Positions 15,777 through 24,672 of a stretch of DNA of 36,005 bases are shown here, piece after piece (positions within the stretch are counted from its first letter, which is position 1; every line of letters begins with the position of its first letter). The position numbers and the translations under genes are program-made. The DNA lies in assembly GCA_045646965.1 (NCBI GenBank), contig JAZRLR010000001.1, positions 1 to 36,005 on the forward strand, written 5' to 3'. The stretch is from HGM04593 sp045646965 (GTDB lineage Bacteria > Bacteroidota > Bacteroidia > Bacteroidales > Bacteroidaceae). The notes below the pieces were generated by a model, which saw nothing but the letters and a program-made list of their open reading frames with translations, did not search any database and was not told the origin of the DNA.

Positions 15777-16412
15777 ATGGCAAGCAATAAAAAAAATCTC
15801 ATTTTCGACCTTGGCGGTGTGTTGCTCGATATTGAGCCGAGTCGCTCCTTTGAGGCTTTTGCCGCGCTCGGCGTCGATGCCGCTATTCTCACAGAGTCGA
15901 TGACTCTTGCCAACGAGACTATGCAGGCCTTTGAGGCGGGTAAAATTTCTGCGCAGCAGCTCATCGACTACATCGCGGAGCTGTTGCCCGTGGAGAAACG
16001 CTCGCAGCCCCGTGAGGTGCTTGACTCCTCGATACGTGCTGCCTGGTGCTCTCTGTTGGGAGAATTTCCTTTGTGTAAGTGGCGTGAGATTACCCGTTTG
16101 CGTGCACTCGGCCACAAGGTGTTTCTATTGAGTAATACCAATGCAATTCATTGGGAGTGCATTGCCCGTGGTATTGCGCAGCTCGAGGGGCGTGCTGTGG
16201 AGGATTATTTCGACGGGGTGTACCTCTCCTTTGAGATGGGGTTATGCAAGCCCTTGCCCGAGATTTTTGAGCAGGTGTTGCAGCGCGCGGGTATAGCTGC
16301 TGCCGACACCATCTTCTTCGATGACTCGCAGGCCAACTGCGATGCTGCGCGCAGCGTGGGCATAGATGCAGTGGTGATTGAGCGAAATGCCCCCTGGACA
16401 GAGATTATTTAA
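15777..16412 (+). CDS. HAD-superfamily (subfamily IA, YihX-like) phosphatase
   Basis: 211 residues from the ATG at 15777 (an upstream in-frame TTG at 15753 is less likely). HAD motif I is IFDLGGVLLD near residue 12, with Gly at the second acidic position as in YihX-type enzymes. Motif II is LLSNTNAIHW, motif III GLCKPLPEIF and motif IV FFDDSQANCDAA. A four-helix cap lies between motifs I and II. It probably dephosphorylates a small phosphometabolite such as a sugar phosphate; the substrate cannot be read from sequence. It is the first gene of an operon with ribF (6-bp gap), so a flavin-related phosphate substrate is possible but unproven. A TATCTTCG at 15725-15732 may be its -7 box. Confidence 0.88.
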   Translation: MASNKKNLIFDLGGVLLDIEPSRSFEAFAALGVDAAILTESMTLANETMQAFEAGKISAQQLIDYIAELLPVEKRSQPREVLDSSIRAAWCSLLGEFPLCKWREITRLRALGHKVFLLSNTNAIHWECIARGIAQLEGRAVEDYFDGVYLSFEMGLCKPLPEIFEQVLQRAGIAAADTIFFDDSQANCDAARSVGIDAVVIERNAPWTEII

Positions 16413-16418
16413 AACGAT

Positions 16419-17342
16419 ATGGAGATAATTACCGATATAGACAGTGTGAGGGTGATACCCACGGCGGCCACGATAGGGTCGTACGACGGGGTGCACCGCG
16501 GGCACGTCGCAATGATTAAGGAGATACGCGAGAAGGCCGCTATGCGAGGCCTGCCGCTTACTGTAATAACTTTTCTCAAGCATCCGCGCATAGTGTTTGG
16601 CGCCGAGTGTGAGCCTTTCCTTCTCACCACAAACGACGAGAAGATGCAGCTGCTCGAGCAGCTTGGCGTGGAGCGTTGTGTGCAGCTCTCGTTCGACAGC
16701 CTTATGGCCTCTATGAGTGCCGAGCGTTTTATGAACGAGGTGCTCAAGGAGAAACTCGGCGTGGCTATGCTTGCCGTGGGATATGACCACCATTTCGGAT
16801 GTCCGCAGGAGGGCGAGGGGCTCGAGCAGTATATCGCCTATGGCGAGAAGGCGGGCATCGAGGTCGTAGGTATAGGTCAGTATGCTCCCGACGGTTGCAA
16901 GATAAGCTCGTCGGCTGTGCGTCGTGCTCTTGCGGCGGGTGAGCCCGACATTGTGCGTTCTCTTCTTGGGCGCCCCTACACCCTCGACGGCACGGTGATG
17001 CACGGCGCTGCACTCGGTAGGCAGATAGGCTTCCCCACAGCAAATATTATGCCCTCGGAGGCGATGAAGATGCTGCCTCGTGACGGTGTCTATGAGGTGG
17101 CGGTAACCGTGGCGGGCAACCGTTACAAGGGGGTTATGAATATAGGTGTGAAGCCCACTTTGCAGGGTGTCGATTTGCGCACCCTTGAGGTGCATATACT
17201 CGATTTCTCCGAGAATATTTACAATCATCGCATATTGGTTTCGTTCATACGTCGTCTGCGCGACGAGATACCCTTTGCCTGCATAGACGACCTGCGTTTG
17301 CAGATAGGGGTGGATGTGGCGCGTGTGAAGCGCGGTATATAA
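16419..17342 (+). CDS. ribF: Bifunctional riboflavin kinase / FAD synthetase
   Basis: 307 residues, the usual length. The N-terminal nucleotidyltransferase domain (about 1-180) has GSYDGVHRGH, in which Tyr replaces the usual Phe, and ISSSAVRRAL near residue 165. The C-terminal riboflavin kinase domain has GRQIGFPTANI, MNIGVKPT and LEVHILDF, ending with the SFIRRLRDEIPF helix. It converts riboflavin to FMN with ATP and then adenylates FMN to FAD in the cytoplasm. It is second in the operon after a HAD phosphatase (6-bp gap) and 11 bp before a membrane protease gene. Assignment is confident. Confidence 0.97.
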   Translation: MEIITDIDSVRVIPTAATIGSYDGVHRGHVAMIKEIREKAAMRGLPLTVITFLKHPRIVFGAECEPFLLTTNDEKMQLLEQLGVERCVQLSFDSLMASMSAERFMNEVLKEKLGVAMLAVGYDHHFGCPQEGEGLEQYIAYGEKAGIEVVGIGQYAPDGCKISSSAVRRALAAGEPDIVRSLLGRPYTLDGTVMHGAALGRQIGFPTANIMPSEAMKMLPRDGVYEVAVTVAGNRYKGVMNIGVKPTLQGVDLRTLEVHILDFSENIYNHRILVSFIRRLRDEIPFACIDDLRLQIGVDVARVKRGI

Positions 17343-17353
17343 AACTCTCTTTT

Positions 17354-18220
17354 ATGTGGAAAAAAACAACAGGTTTAAGCCTTTTTTTGAATATCGTCAG
17401 GCTGATTGCCTATTTTCTCATTTACCAGTATGTTTTTGTGGTGGCGGGGCAGTTTGGCGGCTATCTCTTTTACGAAGCCGCTGTGGAGCCTGTCTCCTAT
17501 GCCACATATAGCTCGCTTGCGGGTTCGGTGGCAGAGAACTGTCGTGCGGGAGGCCTGGCGGTGGGTATGCTGCTCTCGTCGCTGGCGATGATTGCGCATC
17601 TGCTTTTCTTTAAGTATGTGCGCATAGGTAAGGGCTTTTTGCGCGAGGTAAAGGGTGGTGTGCTCTTCTATGCCACGCTGTTTATAGGCTCTATGATGGT
17701 GCTGTTCAATATTTTGGCGGCGTGGTCGGGCCTCGAAAATAATAACGAGAAAGAGGTGGAGATGCTGCTTGGCAACCCTGCGGGGCTGCTGGCCGTGGCT
17801 GTGGCAGCGCCCATTCTCGAGGAACTGCTTTTCCGCGGTGCCATACAGGTTGCTCTTATGCGCTATTTCAAGAGGCCGTGGTTGGCGATAGGCGTTGCGG
17901 CGCTGCTCTTTGGCGTGATACACGCAAATCCTGTGCAGATATTTTATGCGGCCTGCCTGGGCGTTGGCTTCGGGTGGCTGTATTACCGCACGCAGAGTCT
18001 TCTGCCTGCGATAATAGGGCACATTGTAAATAACTCCATTGCGGCCTATTCAAATATTGTGTTTGGTGCCGATGCCACAGACACTGTGCAGGGCGACACT
18101 GCCGGGTATGCGACTTTGGCTTTCACGGCCGCACTGTTTATGCTCCTGTTTGCTCGTGTAATAAATAAACGCCTCCCCGCTGTCGTCTCTTCGCAGCACG
18201 AGGAGGGTGGCGTGTCATAG
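17354..18220 (+). CDS. CPBP-family intramembrane glutamic protease (CAAX/Abi type)
   Basis: 288 residues with about eight hydrophobic segments. The three CPBP motifs are intact: EELLFR (E156, E157, R161), FGVIH (F186, H190) and HIVNN (H223, N227). These form the active site of Rce1-like membrane proteases. The family includes prenyl-protein proteases and bacteriocin self-immunity proteins; the substrate here is unknown. It ends the HAD-ribF operon, and its stop lies 2 bp from the stop of the convergent metallopeptidase gene, with no terminator between them. Confidence 0.92.
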   Translation: MWKKTTGLSLFLNIVRLIAYFLIYQYVFVVAGQFGGYLFYEAAVEPVSYATYSSLAGSVAENCRAGGLAVGMLLSSLAMIAHLLFFKYVRIGKGFLREVKGGVLFYATLFIGSMMVLFNILAAWSGLENNNEKEVEMLLGNPAGLLAVAVAAPILEELLFRGAIQVALMRYFKRPWLAIGVAALLFGVIHANPVQIFYAACLGVGFGWLYYRTQSLLPAIIGHIVNNSIAAYSNIVFGADATDTVQGDTAGYATLAFTAALFMLLFARVINKRLPAVVSSQHEEGGVS

Positions 18221-18222
18221 AG

Positions 18223-18921
18223 TCATAGATTACATTTATATTTCCTCAACGCAAGGCGCAACTGCTTGGAATCTCTCCCTGTGAGTGTGTCGAGCTTGTG
18301 CCAGAAGCGGTCGCTGTGGTTCATTTCGAGTGTGTGGCACAGCTCGTGCAGCAGCACATAGTCGATGAGCTCTGCGGGCAGTGTCATAAGGTATATGCTC
18401 AAGCTTATGTCGCCCCTGCTGCTGCAACTGCCCCAACGTGTGTGGCTGTCGCGTATGCTCACCTTGCCATATTGCAAGCTGTGCTTTGTGGCAAGCTCGT
18501 GCAGGCGTTGCGGCAGAGTCTCCTGCGCTCTGCGGCGCATAGCCTCCTTTATCACCTTTTTCAGCCACTCTCGGCGTGTGGCGAGCTCGGCTCCTGCGGG
18601 GCACAGCAGGGTGGCCTCGCGCCCCTTATGGCGCATCACAAAGCGGTTCTGCGCGTGCTCCTCTATGCCAAAGGAGAAGAGCTCCCCGTCTATTCTAAAG
18701 CCGGCGGTGATGGCGGGTGTCTGCAGCTCTGCTTTCTGTGCGGCGAGCTTGGCGCCGTATCTCTCTATGGCTTTTGCGAGGTCCTCTTTTGTGGCGCGTG
18801 TGGGCAGGGTGATATATATGGCATCGGGGCGCGCTCGCAGTATGATGCGGCGCGCCCTCGGGTTGCGTGTTATCTCAATATCCCCATACTCGGGGTGAGT
18901 TATGCGGCTCTTTTTTATCAT
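18223..18921 (-). CDS. YgjP-like (DUF45) zinc metallopeptidase domain protein
   Basis: 232 residues. The zincin motif HELCH (H192, E193, H196) is followed by EMNHSDRFW, supplying a probable third ligand H202. Upstream are SIRDSHTRWGSCSSRGDISLS, the conserved strand-and-loop of the YgjP/WLM family, and an N-terminal beta region (RRIILRARPDAIYITLP). It is cytoplasmic, with no signal peptide or TM helix. It is the last gene of the topA operon, starting 2 bp after the argB stop. Physiological substrates of this family are poorly known. Confidence 0.93.
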   Translation of the reverse strand: MIKKSRITHPEYGDIEITRNPRARRIILRARPDAIYITLPTRATKEDLAKAIERYGAKLAAQKAELQTPAITAGFRIDGELFSFGIEEHAQNRFVMRHKGREATLLCPAGAELATRREWLKKVIKEAMRRRAQETLPQRLHELATKHSLQYGKVSIRDSHTRWGSCSSRGDISLSIYLMTLPAELIDYVLLHELCHTLEMNHSDRFWHKLDTLTGRDSKQLRLALRKYKCNL

Positions 18922-18923
18922 TG

Positions 18924-19700
18924 TCAGGCAACGATGTGTGTTCCTGCGATGCCGTCTATTGCATCGGCTTTGGTGATTATCACCTGCGAAACTCCGTTGT
19001 CTATGGCGTTGAAAGCGTTGTCTATCTTGGGTATCATACCCCCGCTCACAATGCCGTCGGCAAGCAGCCGGCGGTAGCTCTCCTTGTCGATGCGGGGGAT
19101 GAGGCTGTCGCTTTCCTCGGGGTTGCGCATCACGCCGGGGAACTCAAAGCAGTAGGTGAGTGTCACGTCGTATATCTGCGAGAGGCCTTTGGCTGTCTCG
19201 GCTGCCATAGTATCGGCGTTTGTGTTGAGCATATTGCCTTTGCCGTCGTGTGTGAGCGGTGCAATTATGGGCACTATGCCTTGCTCTATGAGCTTGCTTA
19301 TCATTTCGCCGTCGGCGCTGTCTACGTCGCCCACAAAGCCGAAATCAACCTCGCCTACGGGGCGTTTGTGTGCTCTGATGATATTGCAGTCGGCTCCTGT
19401 GAGGCCCAGGGCGTTTACCCCTCTTGCCTGCAGGCCTGCCACGATATTCTTGTTTACAAGGCCTCCGTAGACCATTGTCACCACGCGCAACATAGCCTCG
19501 TCGGTGATGCGTCGTCCGTTTACCATCTTACTCTCTATGCCCAGGCTCTCGGCTATCTTTGTGGCCGAGCGTCCGCCGCCGTGTATGAGCACCTTTGCGC
19601 CCTCAACGGCTGTGAAACGGTCGAGCAGTGCGTCGAGCGACTCCTTGTCCTCGACAATCTTGCCGCCCACTTTTATAATTGTGATTTTTTTCTTCTGCAT
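18924..19700 (-). CDS. argB: Acetylglutamate kinase
   Basis: 258 residues, amino acid kinase fold. Visible motifs are IIKVGGKIV (N-terminal phosphate loop), LIHGGGRSAT (glycine-rich substrate loop), NGRRITDEAML, GLTGADCNII and LNTNADTMAAETA, with KIDNAFNAI near the end. It phosphorylates N-acetylglutamate in the second step of arginine synthesis. It lies 9 bp downstream of the speA stop, which places an arginine-making step and an arginine-consuming step on the same transcript. No N-terminal helix typical of arginine-inhibited hexameric NAGKs is obvious. Confidence 0.97.
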   Translation of the reverse strand: MQKKKITIIKVGGKIVEDKESLDALLDRFTAVEGAKVLIHGGGRSATKIAESLGIESKMVNGRRITDEAMLRVVTMVYGGLVNKNIVAGLQARGVNALGLTGADCNIIRAHKRPVGEVDFGFVGDVDSADGEMISKLIEQGIVPIIAPLTHDGKGNMLNTNADTMAAETAKGLSQIYDVTLTYCFEFPGVMRNPEESDSLIPRIDKESYRRLLADGIVSGGMIPKIDNAFNAIDNGVSQVIITKADAIDGIAGTHIVA

Positions 19701-19709
19701 ATTCTGTTT

Positions 19710-21605
19710 TTATGGTTCGAGATAGGTGTAGCCGTACAATCCCGAACGGTAGTTCGAGAGGAACTCTTTACCTTCCTCGAGTGAAATTTTTCCAAGCTTC
19801 ACCGACTTTGTCACCCAGGTCTCCAGGGCACGCACAAGGCGTTTGGCATCGAACTGCACATAGTCGAGCACATCGGCCACGGTCTCGCCGTCAATTATCT
19901 TGTCTATCTTGTAGCCATCTTTGTCCACACTGATGTGCACGGCGTTTGTGTCGCCGAACAGGTTGTGCAAGTCGCCCAGAATCTCCTGATAAGCTCCTAC
20001 AAGGAACACACCTATGTAGTAGGGCTCGTTCGATTTCACCTTGTGCACACACAGCGAGTTGGCCTTGCCGTTGTAGTGAATGAAATCGGTTATCTTGCCG
20101 TCGCTGTCGCAGGTCATATCCTGTATGGTGCAGGAACGGTCGGGGCGCTCGTCGAGGCGGTGTATGGGCATAATGGGGAAGAACTGGTCTATCGCCCAAG
20201 TGTCGGGGAGGCTCTGGAAGAGCGAGAAGTTACAGAAGTACTTGTCGGCAATGAGCTTGTGCAGCTTGCGGAAATCCTCGGGAACGTGTTTCATAGTCTT
20301 TGCTATGGAGAGAATCTCGCGTGTCACCGACCAGAACATACTCTCAATCTGGGCGCGTGTCTTCAGGTCTACAATTCCGTGGCTGAAGAGCTCGAGTGCC
20401 TCCTCGCGTATCTGCTGCGCGTCGTGGTAGGCTTCGAGCATAGTGCGCTGGTTGAGCTCGTCCCATATCTTGTAGAGCTCTTTCACAAGGTCGTGGTCCT
20501 CGGGTGATACCTCCCAGTCCTCGTCCATCTGCGGCAGGGCTGCTGTCTCGAGCACCTCCATAATGAGCACGGCGTGGTGAGCCGAAACGGAGCGTCCGCT
20601 CTCGGTGATGATATTGGGGTGGGGGATGTTATTCTTGTCGGCGGCATCGACCATAGCATACACGGCGTCGTTCACATACTCCTGTATCGAGTAGTTCACG
20701 CTGCTCTCGCTGCTCGACGAGCGTGTGCCGTCGTAATCGACTCCGAGGCCTCCGCCTATGTCGGTAAACTCCACCTTGAAGCCCATCTTGTAGAGCTGCA
20801 CATAGAACTGTGAAGCCTCGCGCAGGGCGGTCTTTATGTGGCGTATCTTTGTCACCTGGCTGCCTATGTGGAAGTGTATGAGGCGCAGGCAGTCTTTTAT
20901 GTCATATTTCTCGAGCAGCTCGAGTGCCTCGAGCAACTCGCTCGATGTGAGGCCGAACTTGCTTGCGTCGCCGCCGCTCTCCTCCCATTTGCCACTGCCT
21001 TCCGACGCAAGTTTAATGCGTATGCCGATATTGGGGCGCACGCCCAGGCGCTTGCCTATCTTGGCAATGCGTTTGAGCTCGTTGAGTTTCTCGGCTACGA
21101 GGTAGATGCTGCGTCCCATCTTCTGTGCGAGCAGTGCGAGTTCAATATAGCTCTCGTCCTTGTATCCGTTGCAGATGATGAGAGAGTCGCTGTCGGGGTT
21201 CATTGCGATAACCTCGTGCAGTTCGGGTTTTGAGCCGGCCTCGAGTCCCATATTGTACTTCTTGCCGTGGCTCATAATCTCCTCTACCACGGGGCGCATC
21301 TGGTTCACCTTAATGGGGTACACGATAAAGTGTGTGCCTTTGTAGTTGTACTCCTCTGATGCCACCTTGAAACAGCCCGAAATTTTTTCGATGCGGTTGT
21401 CAAGGATGTCCGGGAAACGTATGAGGACAGGTGCTGCCACGTCGCGCAGCTGCAGCTCGTCCATCAAATGTTTAAGGTCTATTTTAACACCATCTTTTTT
21501 GGGGGTAACGGCTATGTTGCCCTCCTCGTTGATACTGAAATACGAAGCACCCCAACCGTTTATGTTGTAGAGTTCTTCGGAATCTTCAATACGCCATCTT
21601 CTCAT
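19710..21605 (-). CDS. speA: Biosynthetic arginine decarboxylase
   Basis: 631 residues, close to the E. coli enzyme in length. The PLP lysine is K99 in FIVYPIKVNQ, within the alanine-racemase-like barrel. Further motifs are GLEAGSKPEL, LIHFHIGSQ, FTDIGGGLGVDYDG and ITESGRSVSAHHAV; the C-terminal beta domain has CDSDGKI and GVFLVGAYQEILGDLHNLFGD. It converts arginine to agmatine, the start of one polyamine route. It lies 34 bp after aroK and 9 bp before argB on the same strand, so it is part of the topA operon. Confidence 0.97.
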   Translation of the reverse strand: MRRWRIEDSEELYNINGWGASYFSINEEGNIAVTPKKDGVKIDLKHLMDELQLRDVAAPVLIRFPDILDNRIEKISGCFKVASEEYNYKGTHFIVYPIKVNQMRPVVEEIMSHGKKYNMGLEAGSKPELHEVIAMNPDSDSLIICNGYKDESYIELALLAQKMGRSIYLVAEKLNELKRIAKIGKRLGVRPNIGIRIKLASEGSGKWEESGGDASKFGLTSSELLEALELLEKYDIKDCLRLIHFHIGSQVTKIRHIKTALREASQFYVQLYKMGFKVEFTDIGGGLGVDYDGTRSSSSESSVNYSIQEYVNDAVYAMVDAADKNNIPHPNIITESGRSVSAHHAVLIMEVLETAALPQMDEDWEVSPEDHDLVKELYKIWDELNQRTMLEAYHDAQQIREEALELFSHGIVDLKTRAQIESMFWSVTREILSIAKTMKHVPEDFRKLHKLIADKYFCNFSLFQSLPDTWAIDQFFPIMPIHRLDERPDRSCTIQDMTCDSDGKITDFIHYNGKANSLCVHKVKSNEPYYIGVFLVGAYQEILGDLHNLFGDTNAVHISVDKDGYKIDKIIDGETVADVLDYVQFDAKRLVRALETWVTKSVKLGKISLEEGKEFLSNYRSGLYGYTYLEP

Positions 21606-21639
21606 TGTCTGTGGTATTAGCTGTTATTATATGTGTGTG

Positions 21640-22170
21640 TCAAGGTAGGTTAAACTTTTGGCAAAAGGCTTTAACCGATGATTCTATTTGTGTTATGTCT
21701 TCGAGCTTGTCGGCCTCAAAGGTGTGCTGTGCCTTTGAGTAGTGGAGCTCGCGCTTGGCGAGCTGCTCGGCAATGAAGGCCTTGAGCTCGTCGTCGCTCT
21801 TGTCTTTTATGAGCGGGCGCTGCTTGCGCGCAATGCTCAATCTTATAAAGAGGCGTTCCACCGGCACCTGCAGGTAGACGGTGATGCCTTTGCTGTTCAT
21901 AAACTCGATATTGTCGAAGAAACAGGGGGTGCCGCCGCCTGTGGATATGATGACATCCTCAAACTCCGCCACCTCGTGAAGCATACGTCGTTCAATGTCG
22001 CGGAACCCCTCCTCGCCCTTCTCGGCAAATATCTGTGAGATATTCTTGCGGAATCTCTGCTCAATGTAGTTGTCGAGGTCGATGAAGGTGATCCCGAGCT
22101 TGGCGGCAAGAGCGCGTCCGAGCGTTGTCTTGCCCGCTCCCATATATCCTATGAGCAGAATGCGTGTCAT
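21640..22170 (-). CDS. aroK: Shikimate kinase
   Basis: 176 residues from ATG 22170. That start overlaps the topA stop by one base (TAATG), which favours it over in-frame starts further upstream inside topA. The P-loop is GYMGAGKTTLG, the shikimate site includes DLDNYIE and FRDIERRML, and ISTGGGTPC is the conserved glycine loop; the lid has RKQRPLI. It phosphorylates shikimate with ATP in aromatic amino acid synthesis. The overlap implies translational coupling to topA. Confidence 0.95.
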   Translation of the reverse strand: MTRILLIGYMGAGKTTLGRALAAKLGITFIDLDNYIEQRFRKNISQIFAEKGEEGFRDIERRMLHEVAEFEDVIISTGGGTPCFFDNIEFMNSKGITVYLQVPVERLFIRLSIARKQRPLIKDKSDDELKAFIAEQLAKRELHYSKAQHTFEADKLEDITQIESSVKAFCQKFNLP

Positions 22171-24509
22171 TACTTCTTCTTTGTATATCGACGTGTTGTC
22201 TTGGTTGTGTTCTTTCCGCCCTCTTTCTGCTTGTTTACTATCGCTATACACTCCTCGAGTGTGAGTTCTGCGGGTGTCACGTTCTTGGGCAGTTTGTAGT
22301 TGCTGCCGTCGTATGCGATGTAGGGGCCGAAGCGTCCGTTGAGAACCTGCAGTGCGGGCTCCTCGTCAAATTTCTTTATGACGCGCTCGGCCTCGGCCTT
22401 GCGTTTCTCGAGAATGAGCTCTGTGGCCTCCTCGAGCGAAATTGTCAAGGGGTCGAAGGTTTTGGGCAGGGTTACATAGGCTGCTCCATATTTTATGTAG
22501 GGGCCGAAGCGTCCTGCGCCTATGGTGACGGTCTCGCCCTCGAAGTCGCCCAGTGTGCGGGGCAGGCTGAAGAGCCCGAGTGCCTCCTCCAGGGTTATGG
22601 TCTCGAGTGTCTGACCGGGTTTCATCTGTGCGAAACGGGGTTTCTCCTCGTCGGTGGCCGAGCCTATCTGCACGATGGGGCCGAAGCGTCCTATCTTCAC
22701 CGACACGGGCTTGCCTGTTGTGGGGCAGGTGCCGAGCACGCGCTCGCCCACCTTGTGCTCGCTCTTTGTTTGCACGATGTTTTCTATCTGGGGCTCAAAG
22801 TCGGCGTAGAAACTCTTTATAAGCTCCACCCAGGGTTTCTTGCCGTCGGCAATCTCGTCGAATACCTTCTCGACATTGGCTGTGAACTTGTAGTCCATAA
22901 TGTCGGGGAAGAACTCGAGCAGGAAGTCGTTTACCACAATTCCTATGTCGGTGGGTATGAGCTTGCCCTTCTCGGCGCCTACGCTCTCTTTTCCCTCTTT
23001 TGTGGTTATCTTGTTGTTTTTCAGTGTCAGGATGCTGTACTTGCGGCTTGTGCCGGTTTTGTTTCCCTTCTCCACATATCCGCGCTGCTGTATGGTGCTG
23101 ATTGTGGGGGCGTAGGTAGAGGGGCGGCCTATGCCGAGCTCCTCGAGCTTGTGCACAAGGCTTGCCTCGGTGTATCGCGGGGGGTGCTGTGTGAAACGCT
23201 CTGTGGCGATTACCTCAACGGCTTTCAGCTGCTCGCCCATCTTCACTGCGGGGAGTGAGATGGAGTCGCTGCCGCTCTCCTCGTCGGTCGATTCTTTGTA
23301 CACGCGCAGGAATCCGTCGAATACGGTCACTTCACCTGTTGCCACAAAGCTCTCCTCGTGTCCGCTGATGGAGATGTTTACCGTTGTCTTCTCAAAGGCG
23401 GCGTCGGCCATCTGTGAGGCGAGGGTGCGCTTCCAGATGAGCTCGTAGAGACGTTTCTCGGGCATAGTTCCCTCTATTGAGGGGTTGCTCATATATGTGG
23501 GGCGTATGGCCTCGTGTGCCTCCTGCGCTCCCTTTGACGAGGTGGAGTAGTTGCGACTCTTCAGGTAGTCGGCACCGTATGTGTCGGTGACTACGCTCTT
23601 GCAAGAGCCTATGCAGAGTGCCGACAGGTTTACCGAGTCGGTACGCATATATGTGATGTATCCGGCTTCGTAGAGTCGCTGTGCAACCATCATAGTCTGC
23701 GACAGGGTGAAGCCCAGCTTGCGGCCGGCTTCCTGCTGCAAGGTCGATGTGGTGAAGGGTGCTGCGGGGCTCTTCTTCAAAGGCTTTGTGCTCACATCGT
23801 CGATGGTGAACGAGGCGTCCTTGCACGACTTGAGGAACTCCTCGGCCTCCTCTTTGGTCTTGAATCTTTTTGAAAGCTCTGTGTTCAGAATTCTGGCCTC
23901 ACCGCCGTCGCTCGGCAGCTCGAACTGCGCTGTCACGCGATAGCTGGGCTCGCACACAAAACTGTTTATTTCGCGCTCGCGCTCCACAATGAGACGCACG
24001 GTAACCGACTGCACGCGGCCTGCCGAGAGGGCGGGCTTCACCTTGCGCCAGAGCACGGGCGATAGCTTGAATCCCACAATGCGGTCGAGCACGCGGCGTG
24101 CCTGCTGTGCATAGACAAGGTTGGTGTCTATGGCTCTGGGGTTCTCTATGGCTCCGAGTATGGCGTTCTTTGTAATCTCGTGGAATACAATGCGCTTGGT
24201 TTTCTCGGGCTCCAGGCCGAGCTCTGTGAAGAGGTGCCAGCTTATGGCCTCTCCCTCGCGGTCCTCATCGGAAGCAAGCCACACAGTGTCGGCTTTCTTT
24301 GCTTCGGTGCGCAGGGTGTTTACCAACTTCTCCTTCTCGGCGGGAATTTCATACACCGGCTCAAATGTGTCGATGTTTATGCTGAACTCCTTTTTCTTTA
24401 AATCGCATATATGTCCGTAGCTCGACATCACCTTGTAATCCTTACCCAGGAATTTCTCGATAGTCTTTGCTTTTGCGGGGGACTCTACTATTACTAAATT
24501 CTTCTGCAT
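22170..24509 (-). CDS. topA: DNA topoisomerase I (type IA)
   Basis: 779 residues. The TOPRIM domain has VESPAKA (E9) and DEDREGEA (D81-E87); the nucleophile is Y287 in GYITYMRTDS; ALSAGRVQSV and EAHEAIRPT are the other conserved boxes. The C-terminal third carries repeated RFGPY modules (GRFGPIVQIG, GRFGPYIKYG, GRFGPYIAYD), the Bacteroidota-type C-terminal repeats, in place of the cysteine zinc fingers of E. coli TopA, and a Lys/Thr-rich end (TKTTRRYTKKK). It relaxes negative supercoils. It is the first gene of a five-gene operon with a -7 box just upstream. Confidence 0.98.
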   Translation of the reverse strand: MQKNLVIVESPAKAKTIEKFLGKDYKVMSSYGHICDLKKKEFSINIDTFEPVYEIPAEKEKLVNTLRTEAKKADTVWLASDEDREGEAISWHLFTELGLEPEKTKRIVFHEITKNAILGAIENPRAIDTNLVYAQQARRVLDRIVGFKLSPVLWRKVKPALSAGRVQSVTVRLIVEREREINSFVCEPSYRVTAQFELPSDGGEARILNTELSKRFKTKEEAEEFLKSCKDASFTIDDVSTKPLKKSPAAPFTTSTLQQEAGRKLGFTLSQTMMVAQRLYEAGYITYMRTDSVNLSALCIGSCKSVVTDTYGADYLKSRNYSTSSKGAQEAHEAIRPTYMSNPSIEGTMPEKRLYELIWKRTLASQMADAAFEKTTVNISISGHEESFVATGEVTVFDGFLRVYKESTDEESGSDSISLPAVKMGEQLKAVEVIATERFTQHPPRYTEASLVHKLEELGIGRPSTYAPTISTIQQRGYVEKGNKTGTSRKYSILTLKNNKITTKEGKESVGAEKGKLIPTDIGIVVNDFLLEFFPDIMDYKFTANVEKVFDEIADGKKPWVELIKSFYADFEPQIENIVQTKSEHKVGERVLGTCPTTGKPVSVKIGRFGPIVQIGSATDEEKPRFAQMKPGQTLETITLEEALGLFSLPRTLGDFEGETVTIGAGRFGPYIKYGAAYVTLPKTFDPLTISLEEATELILEKRKAEAERVIKKFDEEPALQVLNGRFGPYIAYDGSNYKLPKNVTPAELTLEECIAIVNKQKEGGKNTTKTTRRYTKKK

Positions 24510-24535
24510 CTTGTTTAGCTTTCTGAAATTTGCGG

Positions 24536-24543
24536 CAAAAGTA
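24536..24543 (-). promoter_or_regulatory. -7 box of the topA operon
   Basis: TACTTTTG on the minus strand, 26 nt before the topA ATG. There is no convincing -33 TTTG at 19-21 bp, though a T-rich stretch with TTTTTTTGG lies about 24 bp upstream. The rest of 24544-24672 is AT-rich and includes the palindrome AAAATAATATATTATTTT at 24613-24630. Confidence 0.5.
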
Positions 24544-24672
24544 TTAAAGTTTCGCGTATAAACGAACCAAAAAAACTAAAAAAATAATAATTGCCGCGGC
24601 TCGTTCCCTCTTAAAATAATATATTATTTTATATAGGTGTAAATTTTTTCTCGCTCCAATGTGCCGCAGGGG

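Noticed and set aside
16242..17228. 328-codon minus-strand frame opposite ribF
   Set aside because: ribF motifs are on the other strand; the frame has no recognisable pattern.
22164..23258. 364-codon plus-strand frame opposite topA
   Set aside because: Antisense shadow of the TopA C-terminal repeats.
24613..24630. Perfect AT palindrome AAAATAATATATTATTTT considered as a terminator
   Set aside because: No GC stem; AT-only palindromes are expected by chance in this AT-rich gap. May mark an operator, but nothing supports it.
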